A stretch of DNA of 64,000 nt from Clostridium sp. DSM 17811. GTDB lineage: Bacteria; Bacillota; Clostridia; Clostridiales; Clostridiaceae. Location of the stretch: assembly GCF_018861905.1 (NCBI RefSeq), contig NZ_JAHLDU010000013.1:51412-115411 (forward strand), in the 5' to 3' direction. The stretch's first letter is position 1. Each line of letters opens with the position of its first letter. The notes beneath the pieces are model-generated. The model worked only from the letters and a program-made list of their open reading frames with translations. It was not told the origin of the DNA and searched no databases. The translations under genes and the position numbers were made by a program. This document shows, piece by piece, positions 8,411-17,263 of this stretch.

Positions 8411-9920
8411 TAGCAGAACAAAAAACACAGTGCGAAATATAATATTTGGTACGGCAAATCAAGTTACGTCATTAGCATTAAGTTTTATTAGTAGAACGAT
8501 ATTTATTAAAATATTAGGGGCAGGGTATCTAGGAATTAACGGACTTTTTTCTGACCTTCTAATGATGCTTTCAATGGCTGATCTAGGGCTTGGAACTGCA
8601 ATGGTTTATAGCTTTTATAAACCATTAGCAGAAAATGATCATGATAAAATCACAGCATTAATAGCATTTTATAGAAAAATATATAATTTTATTGCATTAG
8701 CAGTAGCTATTATTGGGCTTTCCTTGATACCATTTTTAGGATATATAATTCATTTAGATAAAGCTATTCCGTTTATTAAAGTGTATTATTTATTCTTCTT
8801 GTCAAATACAGTAATATCATATTTATTCGTTTATAAGACCTCAATTATTGATGCTGATCAGAAGAACTATGTAGTTACAAAGTATCAAATGCTAGTTAAT
8901 ATCTGTAGGGTAGTGCTTCAATCAATTACTCTATTGATACTAAAGAACTATTTTATATATTTGATAATCCAAGTTTTTTCAAGTTTAATAAATAATTTAA
9001 TAGCCTCAAAAAAAGCGGATGAGTTATATCCGTATATAAAGAAATCTAATCATACATTAGATCAGGCAGAAAAAAAAAGTATATATGCAAATATGAAATC
9101 TATTTTTCTATATAAAATATCTGGTGTACTACTTAACGGCACAGATAATACTCTTATTTCAATCCTTGTAGGTACTATTTGGGTCGGAGTTTACTCAAAT
9201 TACAATTTAGTTATAATTGCACTAAATAATTTTGTTAACATAATATATTCATCGGCAACGGCAAGTATTGGTAATCTAATTGTAAATGAAAAGCCTAAGA
9301 AACGTTTTGAAATATTTCAATCTATGCAAGCAATTAGTTTTATCATTAGTACATTTTCAACAGTATGTCTTTATATACTATTTAATAATTTAATTTATGT
9401 TTGGCTTGGAACAAAATTTATTTTAAATAATTATATATTAGCTGCAATTATAGCAAATTTTTATTTTGGAAGTGTTATACATCCAATTTGGTCTTATCGA
9501 GAAGCAACTGGGCTTTATATGCAAACTAAATATATTATGATAATTGCAGCTATTGAAAATTTAATATTGTCAATTATAATGGGCAATTTAATGGGAATGT
9601 CTGGAATATTGTTTGCTTCTTTAATTGCAAGGTTGACTACTTATTTTTGGTATGAACCAAATTTACTGTTTAAAACGTATTTCTACGAACCAGTTAAAAA
9701 GTATTATATTACACTGATAATTAATGCAGTTCTTACCATATTTATTATTGCAATAATAAACGTATTTACGAATCATATTATAATAGATTCATGGTTGAAA
9801 CTTATAACTAAAACAATCCTAGTAGCATTGGTTACACTAGCAATAATTATTCCGTTTTATTATCGAACTAGCGGATTTAAGTTATTATTAAATAAAATAA
9901 AAACGCTTCCAGATAGATAA
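8403..9920 (+). CDS. Polysaccharide/oligosaccharide flippase (Wzx/PST family)
   Basis: A membrane protein of 505 residues with 12-14 hydrophobic segments. The N-terminus (RTKNTVRNIIFGTANQVTS, then FISRTIFIKILGAGYLGINGLFSDLL) is typical of the MOP-superfamily lipid-linked oligosaccharide transporters of capsule and cell-wall polysaccharide loci. The preferred start is ATG 8403, nine bases after GAGG; the ATG at 8388 adds five residues. It is not within a glycosyltransferase cluster here; its only related neighbour is the convergent sugar-nucleotide gene. It lies between the two copies of a 319-bp direct repeat, and may have arrived with them. Confidence 0.88.
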   Translation: MSNSRTKNTVRNIIFGTANQVTSLALSFISRTIFIKILGAGYLGINGLFSDLLMMLSMADLGLGTAMVYSFYKPLAENDHDKITALIAFYRKIYNFIALAVAIIGLSLIPFLGYIIHLDKAIPFIKVYYLFFLSNTVISYLFVYKTSIIDADQKNYVVTKYQMLVNICRVVLQSITLLILKNYFIYLIIQVFSSLINNLIASKKADELYPYIKKSNHTLDQAEKKSIYANMKSIFLYKISGVLLNGTDNTLISILVGTIWVGVYSNYNLVIIALNNFVNIIYSSATASIGNLIVNEKPKKRFEIFQSMQAISFIISTFSTVCLYILFNNLIYVWLGTKFILNNYILAAIIANFYFGSVIHPIWSYREATGLYMQTKYIMIIAAIENLILSIIMGNLMGMSGILFASLIARLTTYFWYEPNLLFKTYFYEPVKKYYITLIINAVLTIFIIAIINVFTNHIIIDSWLKLITKTILVALVTLAIIIPFYYRTSGFKLLLNKIKTLPDR

Positions 9921-10045
9921 CCATAAAATTAGCAATGTGAAGGTATTTAATAATTCTAAGTTTATCTATAATAGCTTTTTGTTATAAAACCATTATGGCA
10001 TGTATAAAGCGGTAAATCATTGATAAATGAACTTTATATAGATAC

Positions 10046-10087
10046 AAAAAAGCTCCACTCAAGTCATAACACCCAAGTGGAGCTTAT
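10046..10087 (-). terminator. Terminator of the mannose-1-phosphate guanylyltransferase gene
   Basis: Hairpin AAGCTCCACT ... AGTGGAGCTT just beyond the stop codon, followed on the minus strand by TTTTTTG. Confidence 0.8.
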
Positions 10088-10365
10088 TAAAACCTTTCTA
10101 TATATATTTCTCCGTTTCACTACTTTCTTTAAGTTCATTAACTAAATGTTTAATCTCCTGATCCTTATTTTTGTCCATTACAAGTATTACATCTCCCGCA
10201 TCAACAATTATAAGATCCTTTATCCCAAATCCAATTATCAATCTATCTTTACCAAATACTGAACAGTTTTCGCTCTCTTCCATAAATGTATTACCCAAAA
10301 CATTGTTACCACGTAAATTGTTTAGGAATCTTGAAAGTGCTGCAAACGTCCCTATATCATCCCAT
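10046..10365. repeat. Direct repeat, copy B (partner at 7659-7977)
   Basis: The original copy, inside and just beyond the intact guanylyltransferase gene. The homology ends at cccat (10361-10365), inside the codon run for FVWDDIG. Confidence 0.9.
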
Positions 10366-11165
10366 ACAAAATCACATTTTATAACAAATGCCTTTCTGGT
10401 TTTCTGCATTATACCAAAATCAACAGATATTCCATCTATCTCATTATATTGTTCTTTTATTACATTACTTTCCTCATCAGTCTCTAACGATTGATATATG
10501 GTCATTAATCTTTTATACATCTTAGGTAAATATTTTTCCATTTCACGTAAATACACATCTGCCCTCCATACAAACATACCACTATTCCAAAGAAAATTAC
10601 CTTTTATAAGCAAATCTTTTGCTACTTCTGAGTTAGGTTTTTCTAAAAATCGCTCTACTCTGAATGTAGGCATATCTGCATTTATCCTATCGCCCATTTC
10701 TATATAACCGTAACCAGTCTCTGGTCTTGTGGGCTGTACCCCTATGGTTACTAGACCTCTTTTTTTGTTTGCAATTTCAACTCCTTGTAGTACTGTTTCT
10801 TTAAACTCCCTTTCATTTTCTATATAGTGATCAGAAGGTAGCACTATCATTGTTGCTTCCTTGTCTAGTTTTAATAGTTTTGCAGCAGATAGACCAATAC
10901 ATGTAGCGGTCTCTTTATTACTTGGTTCTACAAATATATTTTCTTTTTTAATCTCTGGAAGTTCATCACAAATTTTATCAAAGTACTCTTCATTAGTAAC
11001 TACATAGATGTTTTCATTGCTAACCAAACATTTTATTCTATCCACAGTGCTTCTTAAAAAGCTCTTATTATTAATAATATTTAAAAACTGCTTTGGATTT
11101 TGGGCACGAGATAGAGGGTAAAGTCTTGTTCCTTTTCCACCTGCTAAGATTAGTACGTATAACAA
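10098..11165 (-). CDS. manC: Mannose-1-phosphate guanylyltransferase
   Basis: Makes GDP-mannose from mannose 1-phosphate and GTP for polysaccharide synthesis. The nucleotidyltransferase signature LILAGGKGTRLYPLS and NPKQFL are at the N-terminus, followed by VLPSDHYIE, GYGYIEMG, FLEKPN and NFLWNSGMFVW, all characteristic of ManC/RfbM enzymes. At 355 residues it is the single-domain form, lacking the phosphomannose isomerase cupin domain of longer ManC proteins. The start is TTG 11165 with GGTGG upstream. It is monocistronic with a clear terminator; the 3' 90 codons are duplicated at 7.7 kb. Confidence 0.92.
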   Translation of the reverse strand: MLYVLILAGGKGTRLYPLSRAQNPKQFLNIINNKSFLRSTVDRIKCLVSNENIYVVTNEEYFDKICDELPEIKKENIFVEPSNKETATCIGLSAAKLLKLDKEATMIVLPSDHYIENEREFKETVLQGVEIANKKRGLVTIGVQPTRPETGYGYIEMGDRINADMPTFRVERFLEKPNSEVAKDLLIKGNFLWNSGMFVWRADVYLREMEKYLPKMYKRLMTIYQSLETDEESNVIKEQYNEIDGISVDFGIMQKTRKAFVIKCDFVWDDIGTFAALSRFLNNLRGNNVLGNTFMEESENCSVFGKDRLIIGFGIKDLIIVDAGDVILVMDKNKDQEIKHLVNELKESSETEKYI

Positions 11166-11246
11166 AATACCACCCCAAATTATTACTCATTTTATTTTAT
11201 GAATTACATGTCTATGTTGTGAGAACAATTTTTATGTCAAAAAAAT

Positions 11247-11291
11247 AAAAGCATGTAAAATGGAAAATATATTTTCATTTTACACGCTTTT
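11247..11291 (-). terminator. Terminator of the HipA-N-like gene
   Basis: Near-perfect 16-bp stem (11247-11262 with 11276-11291, one mismatch) followed on the minus strand by TTATTTTTTT. Confidence 0.85.
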
Positions 11292-11302
11292 AAAGTTTTT
11301 AT

Positions 11303-11737
11303 TTATTTTTCATCCAAAGCACTATGTTCTTCCTCCCGAATGTTGTGTTCTTCATCCAAAATAGTTTTTTCTTCACCAAGAGGCGAAATAAATTCAATGT
11401 TGTCATCTAGCATTTTGTCTCCGATTTTTTTTAATAATTCGAAGTCATCATATTTTTCAAGGCCATACTCTTTTAAAATAGATGTTTTATCCTTTTTATC
11501 ATGACCTGGTATATACTTCGAGAATGTTCTAAATAATTCTTCTCTAAAATACTTTGAGTCTACTTTAGGGAAATACGGCAATGGACAAAATCCAGACTCT
11601 TTAGCATTTTCCACACCATTAATGTCATATTTAAAATAATACTTTCCAGTTTTTTTACTTAATTCTCCTACTTTAAATGATTGACCTTCTTTGTTTTTCC
11701 ACATCATATATATTATGCTATCCACTTTGCAAGCCAT
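11303..11737 (-). CDS. Protein resembling the HipA N-terminal subdomain
   Basis: A 144-residue protein: YMMWKNKEGQSFKVGEL, then YYFKYDINGVENAKESGF, PLPYFPKVDSKYFREELF, TFSKYIPGHDKKD and EFISPL. This order (short strand, F-x-Y, proline-rich segment, LF-x-x-F) matches the N-subdomain found at the head of HipA kinases and, as a separate protein, HipS; no kinase domain is present. The tail is acidic repeats of the form EEHN/EEHS. The start is ATG 11737, eight bases from GAGGG. It sits 111 bases downstream of the large helicase gene on the same strand. Identification is by pattern only. Confidence 0.5.
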   Translation of the reverse strand: MACKVDSIIYMMWKNKEGQSFKVGELSKKTGKYYFKYDINGVENAKESGFCPLPYFPKVDSKYFREELFRTFSKYIPGHDKKDKTSILKEYGLEKYDDFELLKKIGDKMLDDNIEFISPLGEEKTILDEEHNIREEEHSALDEK

Positions 11738-11848
11738 TCCTCTCACCCTCTTATTAAAAAAATTATAGTATTATTATATTGTTATGATTATAACTATATA
11801 ACAAATATTAGTATAAAAATTCAATCAATGCTAAAATTCTTATCTACT

Positions 11849-14800
11849 TTAATTTTTTAATTTTTCAATCAACTTCTCCATAACTAATTTAGGATTTCTA
11901 TAAAATTCACTAGCACGTATTTTATAAAACTCCCATCCAACTCTCTCGAGGCACATCTGCATTTCATACTGTTTTTGCCAGTCATAATCTTCGTCGCCAG
12001 TCATTCCAATACATTTCACTGCTATTTTTTTATAAAAATCATCGCTAGAAGGTATAGACAAGTCTGTTTCTACAACGAAATCTATAATATATTTTCCTAC
12101 TTTAACTTTCGGTGTAATCTTATACCCATTTTCCTTTATATGTCTTCCTATATTTTCTTCAAAATCATTTAATAATAAATGTTTTTCAGATTTATCCTCT
12201 TTCTTTGGTTCATTCTCATCTATACAATATTTTAATAAAGCATATCTAACACACTTATCATTAAGGTCCTCTAAATCTACTGAGTGAAATAACCACATTT
12301 GATTTCTAGCACGGCTAGCCGCTACATTAAACCTTCTTATATCAGAGTCTTTAGTTAAAGCTGCAAATTTGGCATTGTTTGCAATAACCATAGATAAGAA
12401 CATTACATCTCTCTCATCACCTTGGAATGAATATGCATCTCCACATATAAGCCTTCGCTTCAAGATTTCCTCCATACCAAGTTTATCCACTAACATGCTT
12501 AGTATTAATTCAGCTTGTGCGTCTCCTAGAAGCGATATTACTCCCATACTCATGTCTTTATACCTTTCATTACTACAGCACTCTAATATCTGTGCTACGA
12601 TGCTCTCTGCTTCTAATACATTTAAAGCCTTGGTTTTGTCCTTGTATCCGCCTATCACTTTTGAAGTTACTATAAATGGTCCGACTTTTTCTTTTTCTTC
12701 TATTCGCCTTAAAGGTATTATTTCATTGGAGTAGCAGAGTTTATTACTAAATCCAATTATCTCTGGTACGCATCTAAAGTGTTCCTTTAATAATAACCTG
12801 CTCGGAAATACTCTTAGGGCAGTATTATACAAACTTGTCTTTAAATCAAACCACTCCGCATGTGGAATATCCTCTAAATAAGTACTTATAAGTGTTTCAA
12901 CAATTGCATGATCTTTTCCAATTGCTTCAGGACTTATTTGCTTTTCGTCCCCTACAATAATCGCCTTTTTAGCTCTCATTAAAACAGTTATAGCCGATAT
13001 GTCACTTTGACTACTCTCATCTACGATTACCACGTCAAACAAATTATCTGTTAGCTTCAAATTCTCCATAACTCTATTTATTGGCATTATCCATACAGGA
13101 ATTACATCCTTACAATTATCCATTTCCTTTTGTGCAATTTTTCTATACTTTACTGCCTGAGTACCCGTACCTTTTCCTATCCTTTTTATAGCTTCCATCC
13201 ACGTAAATAGACTTCGTTTCTGCGCCTCTGTAGTCCTCTCTATTTGATTAAGCCAACTTCTTTTAGACACAAGATCTCTTACAATTTGCTTTTCTTTACT
13301 TTTTTCCCGGGCAATATCTTTCTCTAGGGCTTCTATATCAGCCTCTTCTAATTTTTGTAAATAATCATTCCATTTTCTCCATGTCCATGCCTTTTCAAAA
13401 CTTAAACTCTCTAAATCTTCTATGGTTTTATCTTCATCATTTATAATATTTTCAAGTAATAGGGGGCAGCACATTTTCAATTTATAACATAATTCTTTTA
13501 ACTCTAACGCATTATGAGCTATCTGCATTAGTTCTCTGATCTCTATATAAACAGCTTGTACACCCTTTAAACTTCTTATATTTATAGCATCTTGTAATTT
13601 TCCTAAGCAACCATCCTTATTAAAGGTTGTCTTTATTTCTTCCATTTTTAGGTTTAATTTATTATATCTATTTATGTGCTTTAGACTCTCAAATCCATTT
13701 TTGAGATGAATATACGTTTCTTTATCATACCAATACGAATCACTTGGCAGATTTCTTCCATTCAGGTTTTTATCTGGTAAAAAATTAATTATGTTGTTTT
13801 TAAAGGTTTTGTCCCAATTAATAATTTCGCAAATGCCCTTAATATCATCTACTATTTCACTTACATAATTTAAATTTGTATCATCGATAAGTTTTCCACC
13901 ATATTCTTTTACTGTGTTATTCCAAATATTTTTAAGTTCTCTCTCTACTAGCTGCAGTTTTATATATAAATCAACCACAATTATTTGCTCGCTTGTATTT
14001 ATACACTCATAATCTACCTTGCAGCCCTCGAATATATATTTAAGATTCCCATGAAGTATTTTAAAGAGACCTCCTAGTTTACCTTTTTCGCTAATTGTTT
14101 TTGCTATAATACCAAAATCATTTTTAAATGTGTTTATATCAATGCCTGATGGTAATTCCAATTTATGATTATTTAATTCTTGTTTTAATTTACTTATCTC
14201 TTTTATATATTCATTGCCTTTATGTGCTAGTTGTTGCCACAAACCTTGCTGCTCACTGTTAGAGTAATAACATTTCATAACATTACCTAGCCAGCTATTA
14301 TCAAAAGCTTCGAATTTTTCTATTGCATCATCTACCAGTTTAAGTAATCTTCTATTTCCATAATCTATAGAACTTACACTATTTAAGTCCTTAATATCAT
14401 CTTCATAAATATGTTTTTGCTGCCCTAGTTTAATTAGTTCCTCGATATCATCACATAACTCTTCTTCTCTTGGAAGTATCGCTACGTATTTATCTATGTT
14501 ATCTATTTCATCTATTTGCTGTTTTGTAATCACAGATGACAATGTAACTAGCCTTTTAAATTCTTCAGAAGTTAAGAGGTTTTCTTTATTAAAATCAAGC
14601 TTGTCTACTATCCACGAATGATTAACTTCATTATCTTTAACCCATTTAGCCATGTGCATTAGTGTATACTTTTGACCCGCGTATTCTACCTTTTCATTCT
14701 CTCTGTCATCAATACATTTTAGCTCTTTATATAGCCTTTTCTGTGTATCAACACAATTATTGTGTTTATATTTTAAAAGTTTTATTTCCTTACGCAATTC

Positions 14801-15928
14801 TTTAGTGTCCATTGATAAACTTTCTGTTATTTTTCTAACAGACTCATCCAATTCTTCCAGAGACTTAGTATCATTTCCTAGTATGCTAATGCATAATGCT
14901 CTAACCTCTTCTGGTATTTTATTAGACAAAACCCTTAATGCCCTATCTGTTTGACTTGTCACTAATACCCTTTTGCCATGAGCCAAAAGATGACATATTA
15001 AATTAGCAATAGAGTGGCTTTTACCAGTACCTGGTGGCCCCTGTATAACTACGCCAAAATTTTCAGAAAGTTTTTTAGTTATTTCCATTTGCTCTTCATT
15101 TGCAGGTAGCGGAAACAATACGTCTTCTCCTACTTCCTTCCATTCATTAGAAGTCTGAACATCTTGCGTTATTTCTTCTTCCGAGACAAGCGCCTCTACA
15201 GTTTTAGGAATATGGAATCCTGCTCTTACTTGTGATAACACATCATTTAATTCCATATTCCAAAGTCTTGTATCAACCTTTCGAAGTATTATGCAAGGTG
15301 CATTATAAAATTGTATATTAGTTTTAGATAATATATCAGAATCACTACTTAGATCATCAATATAGACATCCTTCGTATAAGAATTTAAAAGCATAGCTAA
15401 CTCTTCAAATATTTTTGAAGCCATTTTAATATTTCTTACATCCAAAGCCATATCTTTTGCTTTATTTCTAATTTTTAGTAAGCTATCTAGGTTTACCTCC
15501 AAATACTCATTTAAAAATTCAAGTTCCACATTTGTTTGATTATTATATGGTTTTAAAGTGAATCTCTTTTTCTTTGAATCAAATTTTATCTCCATTTTAG
15601 TAGTAAAGATAGGATGAATTATTTTTTTATCCTCTTTTTCCCAACTCAGTAATCCATTTGACCAAATTATCTCTAGGTCTTCACTGTTTTTTTCTAATTG
15701 TAAATATGTTTTTTGAAACTGATGATATAATTTTTCTGCCCTCTCATCTATGCTTAACCAGTAATCTTTATTATCATCAATATTAAAAGTACATCCACTA
15801 ATATCTTGGAGTTCTTTTTCCCAATATACTTTTTCATATTCATTTATATTTCTTATAGTTTTTTGATTCATATTTTTAATACTGAGTAAATATGAGAATA
15901 TTTTTTCTACTTTATCATTAATATTCAA
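11849..15928 (-). CDS. Large superfamily-1 helicase with C-terminal nuclease-like domain
   Basis: A 1359-residue AAA_11/AAA_12-type (Upf1-like) helicase. Walker A is GPPGTGKSHS (about residue 296), with a long alpha-helical insertion (about 380-900) before Walker B VVIVDESSQSD (about 968). Later motifs are IVGDEKQISPEA, EHFRCVPEI, YSFQGDERDV and NVAASRARNQ (about 1204). The tail (about 1250-1355; FEENIGRHI, YIIDFVVETD, VKCIGMTG, LERVGWEFYKIRASEF) resembles the Vsr/DUF559/MTES_1575 nuclease fold, but the usual E-x-D step appears as VKCIG. Similar helicase-nuclease proteins occur in defence loci. The start is TTG 15928, ten bases from GGAGG. Confidence 0.85.
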   Translation of the reverse strand: MNINDKVEKIFSYLLSIKNMNQKTIRNINEYEKVYWEKELQDISGCTFNIDDNKDYWLSIDERAEKLYHQFQKTYLQLEKNSEDLEIIWSNGLLSWEKEDKKIIHPIFTTKMEIKFDSKKKRFTLKPYNNQTNVELEFLNEYLEVNLDSLLKIRNKAKDMALDVRNIKMASKIFEELAMLLNSYTKDVYIDDLSSDSDILSKTNIQFYNAPCIILRKVDTRLWNMELNDVLSQVRAGFHIPKTVEALVSEEEITQDVQTSNEWKEVGEDVLFPLPANEEQMEITKKLSENFGVVIQGPPGTGKSHSIANLICHLLAHGKRVLVTSQTDRALRVLSNKIPEEVRALCISILGNDTKSLEELDESVRKITESLSMDTKELRKEIKLLKYKHNNCVDTQKRLYKELKCIDDRENEKVEYAGQKYTLMHMAKWVKDNEVNHSWIVDKLDFNKENLLTSEEFKRLVTLSSVITKQQIDEIDNIDKYVAILPREEELCDDIEELIKLGQQKHIYEDDIKDLNSVSSIDYGNRRLLKLVDDAIEKFEAFDNSWLGNVMKCYYSNSEQQGLWQQLAHKGNEYIKEISKLKQELNNHKLELPSGIDINTFKNDFGIIAKTISEKGKLGGLFKILHGNLKYIFEGCKVDYECINTSEQIIVVDLYIKLQLVERELKNIWNNTVKEYGGKLIDDTNLNYVSEIVDDIKGICEIINWDKTFKNNIINFLPDKNLNGRNLPSDSYWYDKETYIHLKNGFESLKHINRYNKLNLKMEEIKTTFNKDGCLGKLQDAINIRSLKGVQAVYIEIRELMQIAHNALELKELCYKLKMCCPLLLENIINDEDKTIEDLESLSFEKAWTWRKWNDYLQKLEEADIEALEKDIAREKSKEKQIVRDLVSKRSWLNQIERTTEAQKRSLFTWMEAIKRIGKGTGTQAVKYRKIAQKEMDNCKDVIPVWIMPINRVMENLKLTDNLFDVVIVDESSQSDISAITVLMRAKKAIIVGDEKQISPEAIGKDHAIVETLISTYLEDIPHAEWFDLKTSLYNTALRVFPSRLLLKEHFRCVPEIIGFSNKLCYSNEIIPLRRIEEKEKVGPFIVTSKVIGGYKDKTKALNVLEAESIVAQILECCSNERYKDMSMGVISLLGDAQAELILSMLVDKLGMEEILKRRLICGDAYSFQGDERDVMFLSMVIANNAKFAALTKDSDIRRFNVAASRARNQMWLFHSVDLEDLNDKCVRYALLKYCIDENEPKKEDKSEKHLLLNDFEENIGRHIKENGYKITPKVKVGKYIIDFVVETDLSIPSSDDFYKKIAVKCIGMTGDEDYDWQKQYEMQMCLERVGWEFYKIRASEFYRNPKLVMEKLIEKLKN

Positions 15929-15962
15929 AGCTTTATTACCTCCAATTTATTAAAAATGTAAA

Positions 15963-15999
15963 AAGTCTTATTAAAACTAAAGTAGTTTTAATAAGACTT
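15963..15999 (-). terminator. Terminator of ccpA
   Basis: Perfect 16-bp stem with a five-base loop, directly after the ccpA stop codon, followed on the minus strand by a T-rich run. The same symmetry would also work on the plus strand. Confidence 0.9.
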
Positions 16000-16003
16000 A
16001 TAT

Positions 16004-17002
16004 TTATTTACAAGAATCTCTCTCCACTATTCTATAAGGCAATACAAAATGTTTTTCCTCAACTACTAAATTGTTTATAGATTTTATAAGCATTCTCATA
16101 CCAACAGAACCCATATCATACATTGGTTGAGATACTGTGGTAAGCTTCGGATAAAATGTTGAAGCTGAATAAATATCATCAAAACCCATGACATCTATCT
16201 TTTCTGGGACATTAATAGATTTATCTCTTAATGCATTTACTACTCCCATAGCTATTTCATCACTTGCACAGAATACGGCATCCACCTGGGCACCTGTATC
16301 TAATATAACATTAATTCCTGTATATCCGTCTCTAGCCTTAACTCCACCATGATAGACTAAATCTTTATTAAGAGTTATTCCCATATCTGAAAGTCCTTTT
16401 GTATAGCCTGTATATCTTTGAGATAATGCATTTACTTTTTCTATAGAAGTCCCTACATATGCAATATTTTTATTTCCCTTATTTGCCAAATATTTCACTG
16501 CATCCGCTGCTGCCATTACATTATCAATAGCAACACTAGGGAATATACCTTGTTCATCTGCTGTCTCTACAAGAACCACGGGCATTTCTAATTCTTTTAT
16601 TAATTCTATTACATTATTTCCTATGGAATTACTCATATATATAACTCCATCTATCATTTTCTCCTTAAGTATTCTTAAAGATTCCATTTCTTTTTCTACG
16701 TCTAAATCTGCATTACAAAGCATAATATTATAATTATAAATATTAGCTACATCCTCGCAACCCCTAACTATTTCAGGATAAAACTGATTGGATATATCCG
16801 GTATAATTATTCCTATTGTACTAGATTTTTGTGTTTTTAAGCTTCTTGCAACTATGTTCGGCCTATATGATAATTTTTTTATAGCATCTTTTACCTTTTT
16901 CTTGGTGTCTTCATTTACAACATCTATGTCATTTAATACTCTTGATACTGTGGCAATAGAAACTCCCGCCTCTCTTGCAACATCTTTTATTGAAGCAGCC
17001 AT
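16004..17002 (-). CDS. ccpA: Catabolite control protein A, LacI family
   Basis: A LacI/GalR repressor of 332 residues. The N-terminal helix-turn-helix reads ASIKDVAREAGVSIATVSRVLN, with the hinge helix in YRPNIVARSLKTQKS and a periplasmic-binding-like effector domain (IGIIIPDISNQFYPEI ... VMGFDDIYSAS). Length, hinge and overall sequence fit CcpA, the global carbon catabolite regulator that binds HPr-Ser-P and cre sites. The start is ATG 17002 (nine bases after AGGAG); the TTG at 17011 is directly against that site. It is flanked by ileS upstream and the helicase downstream and is separately terminated. Confidence 0.85.
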   Translation of the reverse strand: MAASIKDVAREAGVSIATVSRVLNDIDVVNEDTKKKVKDAIKKLSYRPNIVARSLKTQKSSTIGIIIPDISNQFYPEIVRGCEDVANIYNYNIMLCNADLDVEKEMESLRILKEKMIDGVIYMSNSIGNNVIELIKELEMPVVLVETADEQGIFPSVAIDNVMAAADAVKYLANKGNKNIAYVGTSIEKVNALSQRYTGYTKGLSDMGITLNKDLVYHGGVKARDGYTGINVILDTGAQVDAVFCASDEIAMGVVNALRDKSINVPEKIDVMGFDDIYSASTFYPKLTTVSQPMYDMGSVGMRMLIKSINNLVVEEKHFVLPYRIVERDSCK

Positions 17003-17221
17003 ATTCCTCAACTCCTACTATTTTCTTATCTTACCATTATACTTATAAAACCCTTTCATTTCAAGCTATAATACGAACTTACACTAAAGTATGTCCCAAT
17101 ACAGTAATCTTAACCTATACTTTTTATTATTGCCAGTTAATATATTCCTTAATCGTTACCTTATCTTATTTATTTCCTAATTTTACAGATCATATCCAAA
17201 TTTTATAGCTATTAAAAAGAA

Positions 17222-17245
17222 AGTATGTGACAATTGCCACATACT
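17222..17245 (-). terminator. Terminator of ileS
   Basis: AGTATGTG pairs with CACATACT around an eight-base loop; the minus strand continues TTCTTTTT. Confidence 0.8.
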
Positions 17246-17263
17246 CCCTTTTGCTATTATTAA

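Noticed and set aside
7659..10365. Composite transposon carrying the flippase
   Set aside because: No transposase, no inverted repeats and no target duplication; the flanks are a duplicated gene end.
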